Shown in pieces: positions 41,701-49,670 of a stretch of DNA of 64,000 nt (positions are counted from its first letter, which is position 1; every line of letters begins with the position of its first letter). The translations under genes and the position numbers were made by a program. This stretch comes from an uncultured Granulosicoccus sp. (GTDB lineage Bacteria > Pseudomonadota > Gammaproteobacteria > Granulosicoccales > Granulosicoccaceae). The stretch is taken from the NCBI GenBank assembly GCA_937924505.1, contig CALDSR010000002.1, positions 1-64,000 of the forward strand, read 5' to 3'. Below the pieces are notes generated by a model. That model did not search any database. It was not told the DNA's origin and was given only the letters and a program-made list of their open reading frames with translations.

Positions 41701-42510
41701 CACTATATCAACACCGCGAAAAACGCGATTGTGCGTACCCTCTTTTGAAAGAAGATCACTTATCTCCCGAATCTCGCGCTCACCACTGAGAAAAACCAAT
41801 ATGTCATGTTGACGTTCTTTCAGCAGTTCTTCTGCTGCCACGAGAACCGCGTTCGGTAAATCAATATCATCCAATGAATCGGAATTTTCTTCCGGCTCGC
41901 GATAACGCAATTCAACCGGATAGGTTCGCCCTTCAGCGTGAATGATGGGGGCCTTGTTGAAATGTTCGGAGAAACGTTCCGGGTCAATTGTCGCCGAGGT
42001 GATGATGACTTTCAGATCACGGCGCTTGCGTAGAACCTGTTTCAAGTAGCCAAGCAGAAAATCGATATTGAGCGAACGCTCGTGCGCTTCATCTATGATG
42101 AGAGTGTCGTATTTCTTGAGCAGCGGGTCACGTTGAATTTCGGCCAACAGAATACCGTCGGTCATCAGCTTGATCGAGGTTTGCTCACTGACTTGATCAG
42201 TAAAGCGAATCTTGAAACCAACCGCTTCGCCAACCTGGCTGTCCAGTTCACTGGCAATCCGCGCCGCTACACTGCGTGCGGCGATCCGCCTGGGCTGGGT
42301 ATGTCCGATAAACCCCTTGACCCCACGACCCGCCTCAAGACAAATTTTCGGCAACTGCGTGGTCTTGCCAGAACCAGTCTCGCCACACACGATGATCACC
42401 TGATGCGCCTCAAGCGCCGACAGGATGGCCTCGCGTTGCTCCACCACCGGCAAATCCGTCGGATAACGAATCTCCAACCGGGTCGGACCACGGTAACTAG
42501 TTGATTTCAC
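38782..42510 (-). CDS. hrpA: ATP-dependent RNA helicase HrpA
   Basis: This 1242-residue DEAH-box helicase has GETGSGKTTQLPK (Walker A) near residue 40. It also has DEAHERSLNIDF, SATIDPERFSEHF, and the motif VI region with RMGRCGREAPGVCIRLY. HA2 and OB-fold domains follow, then the long C-terminal region special to bacterial HrpA (E. coli 1300 residues). HrpA resolves stalled or collided ribosomes in E. coli. The start is GTG at 42510. Residues 2-11 (KSTSYRGPTR) are encoded by a REP-like repeat in reverse orientation, and the conserved part begins right after. The extra N-terminal residues are therefore probably a consequence of repeat insertion, or the start has moved. Confidence 0.95.
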   Translation of the reverse strand: MKSTSYRGPTRLEIRYPTDLPVVEQREAILSALEAHQVIIVCGETGSGKTTQLPKICLEAGRGVKGFIGHTQPRRIAARSVAARIASELDSQVGEAVGFKIRFTDQVSEQTSIKLMTDGILLAEIQRDPLLKKYDTLIIDEAHERSLNIDFLLGYLKQVLRKRRDLKVIITSATIDPERFSEHFNKAPIIHAEGRTYPVELRYREPEENSDSLDDIDLPNAVLVAAEELLKERQHDILVFLSGEREIREISDLLSKEGTHNRVFRGVDIVPLYSRLSNAEQNRIFQKHVAPRIVLATNVAETSLTVPGIRAVIDPGYARTSRYSVRSKVQRLPIEKVSQASANQRMGRCGREAPGVCIRLYSEEDFLSRREFTQPEILRTNLAAVILQMASMRLGTVDQFPFVESPESRFVNDGYRTLQELGALNDNRQLTDIGKRLARLPIDPRLGRMMLAAADEGCVADVLTIVSALSVQDPRDRPFDKREAADEMHAEFNVETSDFLAWLNLWNFVTVQKKQLSNSQFRKMCKQRFLSPLRIIEWMDVRRQLTRMCKSLKLPLTTTEAKPEAIHRALLAGLLSHVAVKTDKHDYLATRNRHLHIFPGSGLFKKGPKWIMAAEIAETSRLYARQVAGINPDWIEQMAEHLLHYSYRDAHWQAKQGTVAAWAQSTLYGLIINPKKRVNYGPINPAEARQIFIRDALVGGALRTKGNFHRFNQELLDEVASLEEKSRRRDIVVDPEELVRFYDALIPQEIHTTKTFETWRQSYEADFPRGLYFAREQLLAEGAVEVADSDYPNQLDVNGMVLPLRYHFAPGEDDDGVTLVVPVEVLNRIPSERCEWLVPGLVVEKITLLIKSLPKQMRRNFVPAPDYAVACVAAMSPEEGSLLQSLSHHLQRMTGVEVERSMWETSSLPKHLLMRFEVIDDQGKVLNSGRQLELLQKSYVGEVEETLLRFSDNSIEKESVSTWNFGDLPECVDIEKPGITMQGFPALQVNDKGVGIKLFATRAAAAKAMPAGVRALYAQVLRDEIKYLQRKLPNIDVLSLRFTPFGNKQQLIADIIDASIDETFVLSYDLPRSRDAFMHALDTSREQLVPNATRFCQALEQVFENYRVVAKRLDGSLALSWIEAAADLKDQMNALIYLGFVTHTGLDRLRRLPVYFQAMGKRLDGIDQAPDKDRRRRSELLPVWERFKDLPRYREDNPDHELKWQALRWSFEELRISLFAQDLGTVEKVSVSRLENRVADLS
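42480..42507 (+). repeat. REP-like repeat, copy A, overlapping the hrpA start
   Basis: GGGTCGGACCACGGTAACTA followed by GTTGATTT matches copies B and C at 25 of 27 positions over the shared 27 bases. The repeat lies within the first codons of hrpA on the opposite strand. The core holds the near-palindrome GGTC-G-GACC. Confidence 0.85.
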
Positions 42511-42875
42511 AAGAATAACAGGTCCGAAACGAAGGATTCAGCCCTTAAATGGCTTTTTATGGGGGAAGAACCCTGAGTTTAATGGGTAATGACCGAAAAC
42601 GAACTATTTGCCGTCGTTCGGGAGTCTTTTTTAAGCTGCATCCGAATAAACCCACGCGGGTGACGGCTCTCGATAAGCCGCGCGATCTTGCCACATGACT
42701 GATGCTTTGCTCGAAAGGTCTGAGTGCTCTAAGGCCAGATCACTGTTTCGATCGATAGGCACACTAAACTACAGGTCAAAATCAAAGAAGCGCGAAATCT
42801 GCATCCCTAGCGTGACACGATCATTGTCAGCTTCATACGCCTGGAGACAGTCAACCACGACTACCGCATCATTTT
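42511..42875. other. 365-base spacer upstream of hrpA with an open minus-strand tail
   Basis: Nothing of known family lies here. The right-hand third (42769-42875) is the continuation of an open, protein-like minus-strand frame entered below as a separate feature. The left part holds no RNA gene or clear promoter that I can see. Confidence 0.5.
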
Positions 42876-42882
42876 TCAAGTA
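42769..42882 (-). other. Short protein-like open frame downstream of the thioredoxin-fold gene
   Basis: In a frame shifted relative to the thioredoxin-fold gene and overlapping its last codons, the minus strand reads LKNDAVVVVDCLQAYEADND and then RVTLGMQISRFFDFDL before a TAG. A TTG at 42879 could start it (36 codons). The composition (hydrophobic strand, then acidic helix, then an aromatic end) looks coded rather than random. It may be a tiny gene or the surviving C-terminus of a lost protein. I do not recognise the family. Confidence 0.3.
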
Positions 42883-43376
42883 CCGACGCGCGGCAGGTGC
42901 CGTTGGAAATGCTCGGCGAGCTCTTCAGCCGGGGTGACCCCTTGAACCGTATGTACATGACGCCCTTTTGCATTAAACAGCAACAAGGTGACATGAGGTA
43001 CACCGTATCGTTCCTGAAATTCGCGCCCATTGGTTTTCGTGATATCGGCTATCCGGTAAGTGATATCTTCGCGATCGCCAAGTGCTTTCTTGGTGTTGGC
43101 CATCAATCGGCGGCACAACTTGCAACTCGGATCATGAATCTGCACGATTGCGGGGCTTCCATTACCCAATACGCTCAAATCGTGCAAGGCACGTACTTTT
43201 ACATCGTATCGATGCACTCCCACTCCGGCGACGCCGACAAGCGGCACACCCAGCAACAGCCCAAGCATCTTCCGTCGGCTGATCGGTCGCCGCGTCGCTA
43301 CGGGGCTGGAACTAGGGCTAACAGGACTGGATTTACTGGTCTTAGCCTTGGAATTACGCTTGTTTTTCTTTCCCAT
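42876..43376 (-). CDS. Membrane-anchored thioredoxin-fold protein with CKLC motif
   Basis: Starting at ATG 43376 (GGAG four bases upstream), the 166-residue protein begins with a very basic Lys/Asn/Ser/Pro stretch. A single membrane segment follows (KMLGLLLGVPLVGVAGVGV). A thioredoxin-like domain comes next: PAIVQIHDPSCKLCRRLM with the CKLC pair, YRIADITK and YGVPHVTLLLF (cis-proline region). It ends HTVQGVTPAEELAEHF. The domain probably faces the periplasm. The redox partner is unknown. A longer frame opening at 43445 adds 23 residues but lacks a good ribosome site. Confidence 0.75.
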   Translation of the reverse strand: MGKKNKRNSKAKTSKSSPVSPSSSPVATRRPISRRKMLGLLLGVPLVGVAGVGVHRYDVKVRALHDLSVLGNGSPAIVQIHDPSCKLCRRLMANTKKALGDREDITYRIADITKTNGREFQERYGVPHVTLLLFNAKGRHVHTVQGVTPAEELAEHFQRHLPRVGT

Positions 43377-43483
43377 ATCACTCCAACGAATCAAACGATC
43401 AAATGATTGCAGATTCAAATTTGAAAGTTCAATTACCTGACACAACGCCCATCAACGGGGCATTTGATTTTGACACCGCACTT

Positions 43484-44284
43484 TCATGACGATTCCCAAA
43501 CTGTCCGGATATCAGAGGTGAGGCCAGAGATCTCGGCCATTGACGTTGGTAAGGACGTGGCACTCCGGTAACAAGCGCCGTCCTCCCGTAGTGAGTAGCA
43601 ATCGCCCTCTGAACGCGGCTGACGACCCGGGCTGGAGCTTCCAAGCGCTCGCTTCATGAAAACCGCATATTCTCGATTTCCCACGGCGACACTCTCAGTC
43701 CAATAAGCCTGACGTTGCAGTTCATTGGCATCGAGCAGGGCAGCGATCCACGCATCACGTGCAAGTTGCAGCTGCGCAGGAGTGTCAAAGCCCAGCAATT
43801 CACACAGTTTTTTAGGATCAATTCGGCCACCTCGTTTTTTCGGATGCAATGCTTCAAAATAACCACTTTCTCGCCAATCAATTGGATGCTCTACGCGACG
43901 TGCACGAACCATGTTCAAATCGATATAGGCCATGCATCGAAGCAAATGAGAGTCCGACTGCACCGCTGTTGCGTGGTAACGATCTTCCCAAAACGCCCCA
44001 CGTCGGCCATGACGTTTGTTGAATTCCTGGGCCGTACGACTCGCGACCAACTGAATGGCGTTAGGGATCGAATTGTCACCACAATCCTGAACCAATAAAT
44101 GGATGTGGTTGGACGTGACCATGTAGTTGAGGATACAAAGGTTGTGACGCCTGCGAGCTTGAAACAGCCAATACATCCAGCGACGTCGATCAATCGCATA
44201 TCTCAACAGGAAATCTTTATTGTGGCAGCGCTGCGTGATGTGCCAAACCTGTCCAGCCACAAAGTGTCGATGGGCTCTAGCCAT
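43484..44284 (-). CDS. REP-associated tyrosine transposase (RAYT, IS200/IS605-like Y1)
   Basis: This 266-residue protein has the Y1 HUH-transposase core. The HUH pair lies in NHIHLLVQD (H60, H62), and the candidate catalytic tyrosine Y120 lies in MAYIDLNMVRARR. The FWEDRYHAT segment is typical of RAYTs. RAYTs are single-copy domesticated relatives that cut and move REP hairpins. The gene has a strong AGGAGG ribosome site eight bases before ATG 44284. One REP-like copy lies 206 bases upstream (copy B) and three others elsewhere in the window. It sits between the SPOR gene and the thioredoxin-fold gene, where hslVU is found in many relatives. Whether it is active cannot be told. Confidence 0.9.
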   Translation of the reverse strand: MARAHRHFVAGQVWHITQRCHNKDFLLRYAIDRRRWMYWLFQARRRHNLCILNYMVTSNHIHLLVQDCGDNSIPNAIQLVASRTAQEFNKRHGRRGAFWEDRYHATAVQSDSHLLRCMAYIDLNMVRARRVEHPIDWRESGYFEALHPKKRGGRIDPKKLCELLGFDTPAQLQLARDAWIAALLDANELQRQAYWTESVAVGNREYAVFMKRALGSSSPGRQPRSEGDCYSLREDGACYRSATSLPTSMAEISGLTSDIRTVWESS

Positions 44285-44490
44285 GATGTTCCCTCCTGGA
44301 ACGTTTACCGCCCTCGATCCTGAGAGCTGCCGTAACTCTAGCGCACTTTTATGTCTTTCTGAAAGGCCGGTGCTGTATATCTGTTCTTGATTGAGTGGGG
44401 ACAGCTACACCCACTAAAACAAGCTTTTCGCTGGAAAAAGGTCCCGTTTAAGCACGAAATCCGAGGTCTATTAGCGTGATTATATAGTCG

Positions 44491-44517
44491 AATCAATTAC
44501 TTACCGTGGTCCGACCC
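44491..44517 (-). repeat. REP-like repeat, copy B, just after the SPOR gene
   Basis: On the minus strand GGGTCGGACCACGGTAAGTA plus ATTGATT begins one base past the SPOR-gene stop codon and points away from it. It matches copies A and C at 25 of 27 positions. It is the copy nearest to the RAYT gene (206 bases from its start codon). Confidence 0.9.
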
Positions 44518-44518
44518 A

Positions 44519-45115
44519 TTAGCCAGTAACGCGGATTATGTCGTAGGGCATGTTTGCGCGGCGCAGCCGCTTCTTGGCATTGGTCAGGAGTTCGGGGTCG
44601 AAAAATGGCCCGATGCGTACGCGATGTCCGAGTTGGCCATTGCTGTCTTGTCGAGTCACGATGAAAGCCTCGAGTCCGAGCAACAACACGGCTGCGCGCG
44701 CGCGTTCGGCGGCGGGTTGCTCGATGAAATTTCCCGCCTGCAGGTAGTAGGATTCCTGGCCGAGGCTACTCGCGGGTATCTCGGCATAACTTTCAGTTGC
44801 CAGCCGACTGCGATTGAGATTCTGTGCATTGGCGGGCACAACACGCGTCGCGGGTTTGATGACCGGCTGTGAGTTGGTCACATCGCGGACCACCGCTGCG
44901 GTCGAGGCTTCGGCTACTTCCTTGTCTTCCAATACCGTGTAGAACTCGAAATCACTCGCGCCTTGCTGAACCGGGGCAACCTCAGTCGCATGATAATCAG
45001 CCAACGAGGTGTCAACTGGAATCCGCGACAGTAGCATCACAAAACCAATCACGAAACCGACGAGCAGGCCCAGTGCCAGCACAAATAGTCGAGTATTGTT
45101 GTCAGCAGTTGCCAC
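44519..45115 (-). CDS. SPOR-domain protein, FtsN-like
   Basis: This 198-residue inner-membrane protein has one transmembrane helix (LFVLALGLLVGFVIGFVMLL). A periplasmic linker follows, then a SPOR domain (about 120-198) with YYLQAGNFIEQPAAERARA and VRIGPFFDPE. SPOR domains bind denuded glycan strands at the division site. The position directly after argS (3 bases) and priA matches the ftsN-like gene of other gammaproteobacteria. It ends at TAA 44519, one base before REP-like copy B. Confidence 0.85.
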   Translation of the reverse strand: MATADNNTRLFVLALGLLVGFVIGFVMLLSRIPVDTSLADYHATEVAPVQQGASDFEFYTVLEDKEVAEASTAAVVRDVTNSQPVIKPATRVVPANAQNLNRSRLATESYAEIPASSLGQESYYLQAGNFIEQPAAERARAAVLLLGLEAFIVTRQDSNGQLGHRVRIGPFFDPELLTNAKKRLRRANMPYDIIRVTG

Positions 45116-45118
45116 GCG

Positions 45119-46873
45119 TCACATCACCTCAGGGGCAGAAACATCAATCAAGTTCAACCCATTTACCAGTACCTGACGGACTGCCAGTAGCAAACAGACC
45201 CGAGCGTTCCGAAGCTCGGCATCGTCAACCAGTACTTTATGGGCGTTGTAGTAACTATGTAGCGCATTGGCGAGATCTCGCAAGTAGCTGGTGACCTGAT
45301 GCGGCTCACGTGCCAGCGCTGCCCGCGACACTAACTCGGGCCAAGTCGCCAGCAACGTCATCAATTCAGTCTCCGCAGGCTCGACCAAACGCGACACCGC
45401 AGCAAGCCCCGCCGCCTGATCGAACGGCAAATTCTGCTGGCCGAGTCGACGCTCGACGCTACAAATTCTCGCATGGGCATACTGGACGTAGTACACGGGG
45501 TTGTCATTTGATTGCGACTTCGCCAGATCCAGATCAAAATCCAGATGCTGAGAGTATTTGCGCATGACGTAGAAGTATCGCGCCGCGTCTTTGCCGACTT
45601 CCTCGCGTAGTTCTCGAATCGTGACAAACGAGCCGGAGCGTGTCGACATCTGCACTCGCTCACCCCCACGAAACAAATTGGCGAACTGGATCAGCAGAAA
45701 CTCAAGTTTCTCACGTGGATATCCCAGCGCCTCACAGGCAGCAAACATACGAGTCGTATAACCATGGTGATCGGCACCAAACACGTACAGGATTTCGTCA
45801 AACCCACGTTCGAGCTTGTTCGCGATATAGGCAATATCGGAGGCGAAGTAGGTACTCTGACCATTAGCGCGAACAATCGCTCGATCCTTATCGTCGCCAT
45901 AGTCGGTTGATCGAAACCAGGTGACACTGTCCTTTTTATACAAATGCCCACTCTTGTCGAGCTTCGCGACAACATTATCAATACTACTGACCAGACTTCG
46001 TTCACTGAACCACTCGTCATAACGCACACCAAACTCAGCCAGATCCCCTTTGATATCGTCAAGGATTGCCTCCAGCCCTCGATTGAATACGCGCTCATAA
46101 AGTGCGTCACCCAACAATTCCTTCATGCGTTCGATCAAGGCATCGATATGCGCTTCCTTGTCGCCCCCAGCTGGTTCGTCTGCGGCGATCGACTCAAACA
46201 CTTTTGATGCCGGGTGTACGCCTTTGCTACCGATATCGTCCAGCAAGGACTGACTGATCTCTCGGATATAGTCACCCTTGTATCCATTGACCGGAAATAC
46301 AATGGGCTCTCCCGACAGCTCGAGATAACGCAACCAGACACTGACAGCCAGTATCGCCATCTGCCGTCCTGCGTCATTCACATAGTATTCTCTTTGCACA
46401 TCAAAACCGGATGCGTCGAGCAGATTGGCTATCGAAGCACCGAGTGCCGCGCCACGTCCGTGCCCCACGTGCAACGGCCCCGTTGGGTTTGCAGAGACGA
46501 ACTCGACTTGAACGCGCTTGCCGGCACCAACTTCGCTTCGCCCATAGGCGTCCCCTTGCGTCAGTACAGTGTTGACAACCTGAGCTTGCAAGGCATCAGC
46601 CTGGAAGAAGTTGATAAAGCCAGGTCCTGCAATTTGCACATCGGATACTGATTCTGACGCGGGCAGCTTGTCGATAATTGCCTGGGCGAGGTCTCGCGGT
46701 GCCCGCTTGGCAGGCTTTGCCAGCAGCATCGCAAGATTGGTTGTGAAATCCCCATGGCTGGGATCGCGGGTACGCGTGATGCTGATGTCAGGGTTACAGT
46801 CTTCTGGTACCAATCCACTACTTTTTAATGCAGCGAGAGCGGCGGTCAGTTGCTGTTCAAGTTGTACTTTCAC
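45119..46873 (-). CDS. argS: Arginyl-tRNA synthetase
   Basis: This class I synthetase has about 584 residues. The N-terminal Add1 domain has SHGDFTTNLAMLLAK. The HIGH-type motif is VGHGRGAALG near residue 120, within 'FVSANPTGPLHVGHGRG'. ArgS lacks a canonical KMSKS; the equivalent region is MSTRSGSFV. The C-terminal DALR anticodon domain ends NLIDVSAPEVM. GTG 46873 gives VKVQLEQQL, a normal ArgS start; a frame open to TTG 46891 is less likely. It follows priA and precedes the SPOR gene. Confidence 0.95.
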   Translation of the reverse strand: MKVQLEQQLTAALAALKSSGLVPEDCNPDISITRTRDPSHGDFTTNLAMLLAKPAKRAPRDLAQAIIDKLPASESVSDVQIAGPGFINFFQADALQAQVVNTVLTQGDAYGRSEVGAGKRVQVEFVSANPTGPLHVGHGRGAALGASIANLLDASGFDVQREYYVNDAGRQMAILAVSVWLRYLELSGEPIVFPVNGYKGDYIREISQSLLDDIGSKGVHPASKVFESIAADEPAGGDKEAHIDALIERMKELLGDALYERVFNRGLEAILDDIKGDLAEFGVRYDEWFSERSLVSSIDNVVAKLDKSGHLYKKDSVTWFRSTDYGDDKDRAIVRANGQSTYFASDIAYIANKLERGFDEILYVFGADHHGYTTRMFAACEALGYPREKLEFLLIQFANLFRGGERVQMSTRSGSFVTIRELREEVGKDAARYFYVMRKYSQHLDFDLDLAKSQSNDNPVYYVQYAHARICSVERRLGQQNLPFDQAAGLAAVSRLVEPAETELMTLLATWPELVSRAALAREPHQVTSYLRDLANALHSYYNAHKVLVDDAELRNARVCLLLAVRQVLVNGLNLIDVSAPEVM

Positions 46874-47001
46874 GACACCGGTTGGAACCAAGTTTGGTAG
46901 AGCCGGAGTTTAGCACTGCGACAAGCAGAAGAATGTACAGCGAGAGTGAATAAACCGCTTGAGAAAACCCAGCCAATCTCAACATTCCGACCGACACAAT
47001 C

Positions 47002-49266
47002 TCAAAAAAGATCGACAGGATCGACATCAATTGACCAACGGGTTTTCCGAATACCCGGCAAGTCAGCAACCCCTGCAGTCAGTCGCGACAGGCTCTCGTT
47101 CAATAGTGAGCGGCGATTAGCCTGCACCAGCAGTTGCGCACGGTAACGACCGCCGAGCCGTTCCATCGGTGCGGGTGCGGGTCCCAGAATCATCAAATCC
47201 TCCGGGGAGCTCCCTTCAAGCAATGCAGCAACTTCGAGCAAAAAGGCACGAGGTGCATTCGGGTCAGTCGCTTCGGCACGTACCAATGCAACAAAACTGA
47301 ATGGCGGCAACTCGGCCAGCTGACGATCCTGCATCGCAATCTCGGAAAACTTCGCGTAACCCTCGCTGACCAGCGTCTGAAGCATCGGATTATCCGGATT
47401 GCGCGTCTGAATCAAAACGTTACCGGCGAGATTCTCGCGTCCGGCACGACCGGCGACTTGCACAACCAACTGAGCCATATGTTCAAGTGAACGAAAGTCG
47501 CTACCAAACAGACCCCGATCGGCATCAAGAATACCCACCAATGTCAGGCTCGGAAAGTGATGCCCCTTTGCCAGCATCTGAGTGCCAACCAGTATCCTGG
47601 CCTCCCCCGATGTCGCCTTGTCGAGCTGCGCTTGAAGAGAACCTTTACGACGCGTGCTGTCACGATCAATTCGCGCGATTTCAACATCCGGGAAAACCTC
47701 AGCGAGTGCGCTTGCGATGCGTTCGGTACCATAGCCAACACGATCAAGGTTAGCCGAGCCGCAACTCTCACAGGCTTCCGGCATGGCACGTTCGGAGCCA
47801 CAGTGATGGCAACGCAGGCGTGACAGTCGTGCATGCACCGTCATGTGTGCATCACAACGCTGACACTGGGCAGCGGCACCGCAATCATTGCAAAGCAATG
47901 TCGGCGCGAATCCACGACGGTTGATAAAGACCAGGGCTTGCCCCGCTTTCTCCACCGCATCACGAATGGCATCGATAAGCCGATCACTCATGCCTTCAAC
48001 CAAGGAGCGCCTGCGAATATCCACCAACGACACAGTCGGCGGCACAGCATCGCCAGCACGGTGCTGCAACGCCAACTCGGTGAACCGACCCTGAGTGACA
48101 TTATTCAATGATTCAAATGATGGTGTGGCGCTACCAAGGACCACTGGACATTCCAGATTGCGAGCCCGCATCAGAGCAAGATCGCGTGCATGGTAACGAA
48201 AGCCATCTTGCTGTTTCAGCGAGCCATCATGTTCTTCATCGATAATGATCAACCCTAAGTTCGGCAATGGCGTCAACACTGCCGAACGCGTGCCCACGAC
48301 AACATCGGCATGACCGAGATACGCACACATCCAGTTTTGTAAGCGCTCAGTATCGTTGAGACCAGAATGCAGGCTGACCAGACAGCCATTGAGACGATAC
48401 TGAAAGCGACGCATCAGTTGTGGCGTCAATGAAATCTCCGGCACCAGCACCAGGGTTTGCAAACCCTTGTCGCGCATCGCTTCGATACAGCGAAGATAAA
48501 CCTCTGTCTTCCCACTGCCTGTAACACCGTTAAGCAACCATGCCTTGAAAGACCCAAACGATCCACTGATCGCATCAACTGCTCGTTGCTGCTCATCAAG
48601 AAGTGGAGGACCAGACTCCGTCGCCAGATTTACAGGCAAGTCAGCGCTTTCATGACGCGTGACATAACCCTTTTCCATCAATGGCTTGATTGCAGTCCGC
48701 CATCGTGGGCTGATCGTCGATAACACACCACTGGTTACCGATTGACTACCCGCGTCCAACAAGGTTTGTAACAAAAGCTGTTGCAGCGGCGCACGCTTGA
48801 GCGAGGCAATCAGCGATACCGGATCGACAGGCTCAGCATTTGACTTATCGTCATTTACTGGCGCTTTGGATGCAGTGTGAACATCCACTGCGGTTTTATC
48901 TGTTGCTAGCGAATACGATTCGACGCGTTGTAATTGCGCCTTCGCACCTTTGCGCAACAACACTGGCAAGGCGCTGGCCAATACTTCACCCAAAGGATGA
49001 TGGTAATAACGGCTGGCCCACTGCAACAGCGACAACATGTCAGCAGGAACAATCGGCTCGGTGTCGTAAACTCGCTGGACTCTACGAATCTTGTTGCTCG
49101 GCACACTAGTCGCCGAGATCTCGCATACCAGAACACCAACAAGTTGGCGACGTCCAAACGGTACTGCCACCCGAGTCCCGGGAATGATGTTGGAGTCAAG
49201 CGTCCACTGATAATCAAACAAGGTGAACAGTGGTGACGGAATGGCTACCTGAACCAAACGACTCAT
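47002..49266 (-). CDS. priA: Primosomal protein N' (PriA helicase)
   Basis: This 754-residue protein restarts stalled replication forks. It has the N-terminal 3'-end-binding domain (about 1-110). A helicase core follows with GVTGSGKTEVYLR (Walker A), IIIDEEHDGSLKQQ and GSATPSFESL. Two zinc sites lie in the CNDCGAAAQCQRC and CHHCGSERAMPEACESC segments. It ends DPVDLF. priA-argS-SPOR is a conserved gammaproteobacterial order. The gene is complete with no odd features. Confidence 0.96.
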   Translation of the reverse strand: MSRLVQVAIPSPLFTLFDYQWTLDSNIIPGTRVAVPFGRRQLVGVLVCEISATSVPSNKIRRVQRVYDTEPIVPADMLSLLQWASRYYHHPLGEVLASALPVLLRKGAKAQLQRVESYSLATDKTAVDVHTASKAPVNDDKSNAEPVDPVSLIASLKRAPLQQLLLQTLLDAGSQSVTSGVLSTISPRWRTAIKPLMEKGYVTRHESADLPVNLATESGPPLLDEQQRAVDAISGSFGSFKAWLLNGVTGSGKTEVYLRCIEAMRDKGLQTLVLVPEISLTPQLMRRFQYRLNGCLVSLHSGLNDTERLQNWMCAYLGHADVVVGTRSAVLTPLPNLGLIIIDEEHDGSLKQQDGFRYHARDLALMRARNLECPVVLGSATPSFESLNNVTQGRFTELALQHRAGDAVPPTVSLVDIRRRSLVEGMSDRLIDAIRDAVEKAGQALVFINRRGFAPTLLCNDCGAAAQCQRCDAHMTVHARLSRLRCHHCGSERAMPEACESCGSANLDRVGYGTERIASALAEVFPDVEIARIDRDSTRRKGSLQAQLDKATSGEARILVGTQMLAKGHHFPSLTLVGILDADRGLFGSDFRSLEHMAQLVVQVAGRAGRENLAGNVLIQTRNPDNPMLQTLVSEGYAKFSEIAMQDRQLAELPPFSFVALVRAEATDPNAPRAFLLEVAALLEGSSPEDLMILGPAPAPMERLGGRYRAQLLVQANRRSLLNESLSRLTAGVADLPGIRKTRWSIDVDPVDLF

Positions 49267-49670
49267 CAGGCATCGTCCCGGCGTTTTTCAACGCTAGCGA
49301 CTGACGACAAGGCTTCGTGACACAGTTGCACACCAGAACCGATAATCAAGTTAATCACGTAATCCAGTCAAGGTGCAGTTAACAATATTTGTCACTGGTT
49401 TAATTGAAATCTCTAGCTCGAGATAATGAAACAGCTCGAAACACTGTAAATCGAACTCAAGCCAGTGGAAATGGCTGAAGTTCAGTCGAATTCGGTGGCG
49501 CAGTTTGCTCGATTTTAAGGGAATCGCCGATTTCGAATCACGTTGAGCCGATCGTCAGTGGCTTACAGCTCCTGAGGAACCGATGCCATTTTCCGCCAAT
49601 TGTACGTCGATGGCAATTGACATTGCCAAACGACATGCACTCTCGAGCAAGGCAAGGGGAAATCAGTGCA
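49267..49670. other. 404-base spacer upstream of priA
   Basis: I see no credible gene, RNA or repeat here. An imperfect dyad, ATCTC-TAGCTC-GAGAT, lies around 49409-49424. The priA promoter must lie in the left part, but I cannot place it. Confidence 0.5.

Noticed and set aside
42695..42937. An 80-codon plus-strand frame upstream of the hrpA region
   Set aside because: Ser/Arg-rich product without a pattern; it runs antisense to the thioredoxin-fold gene and the more protein-like minus-strand frame.
43447..43461. GCCC-ATCAACG-GGGC hairpin after the RAYT gene
   Set aside because: A four-base-pair stem without a proper T run is too weak to call a terminator or REP hairpin.
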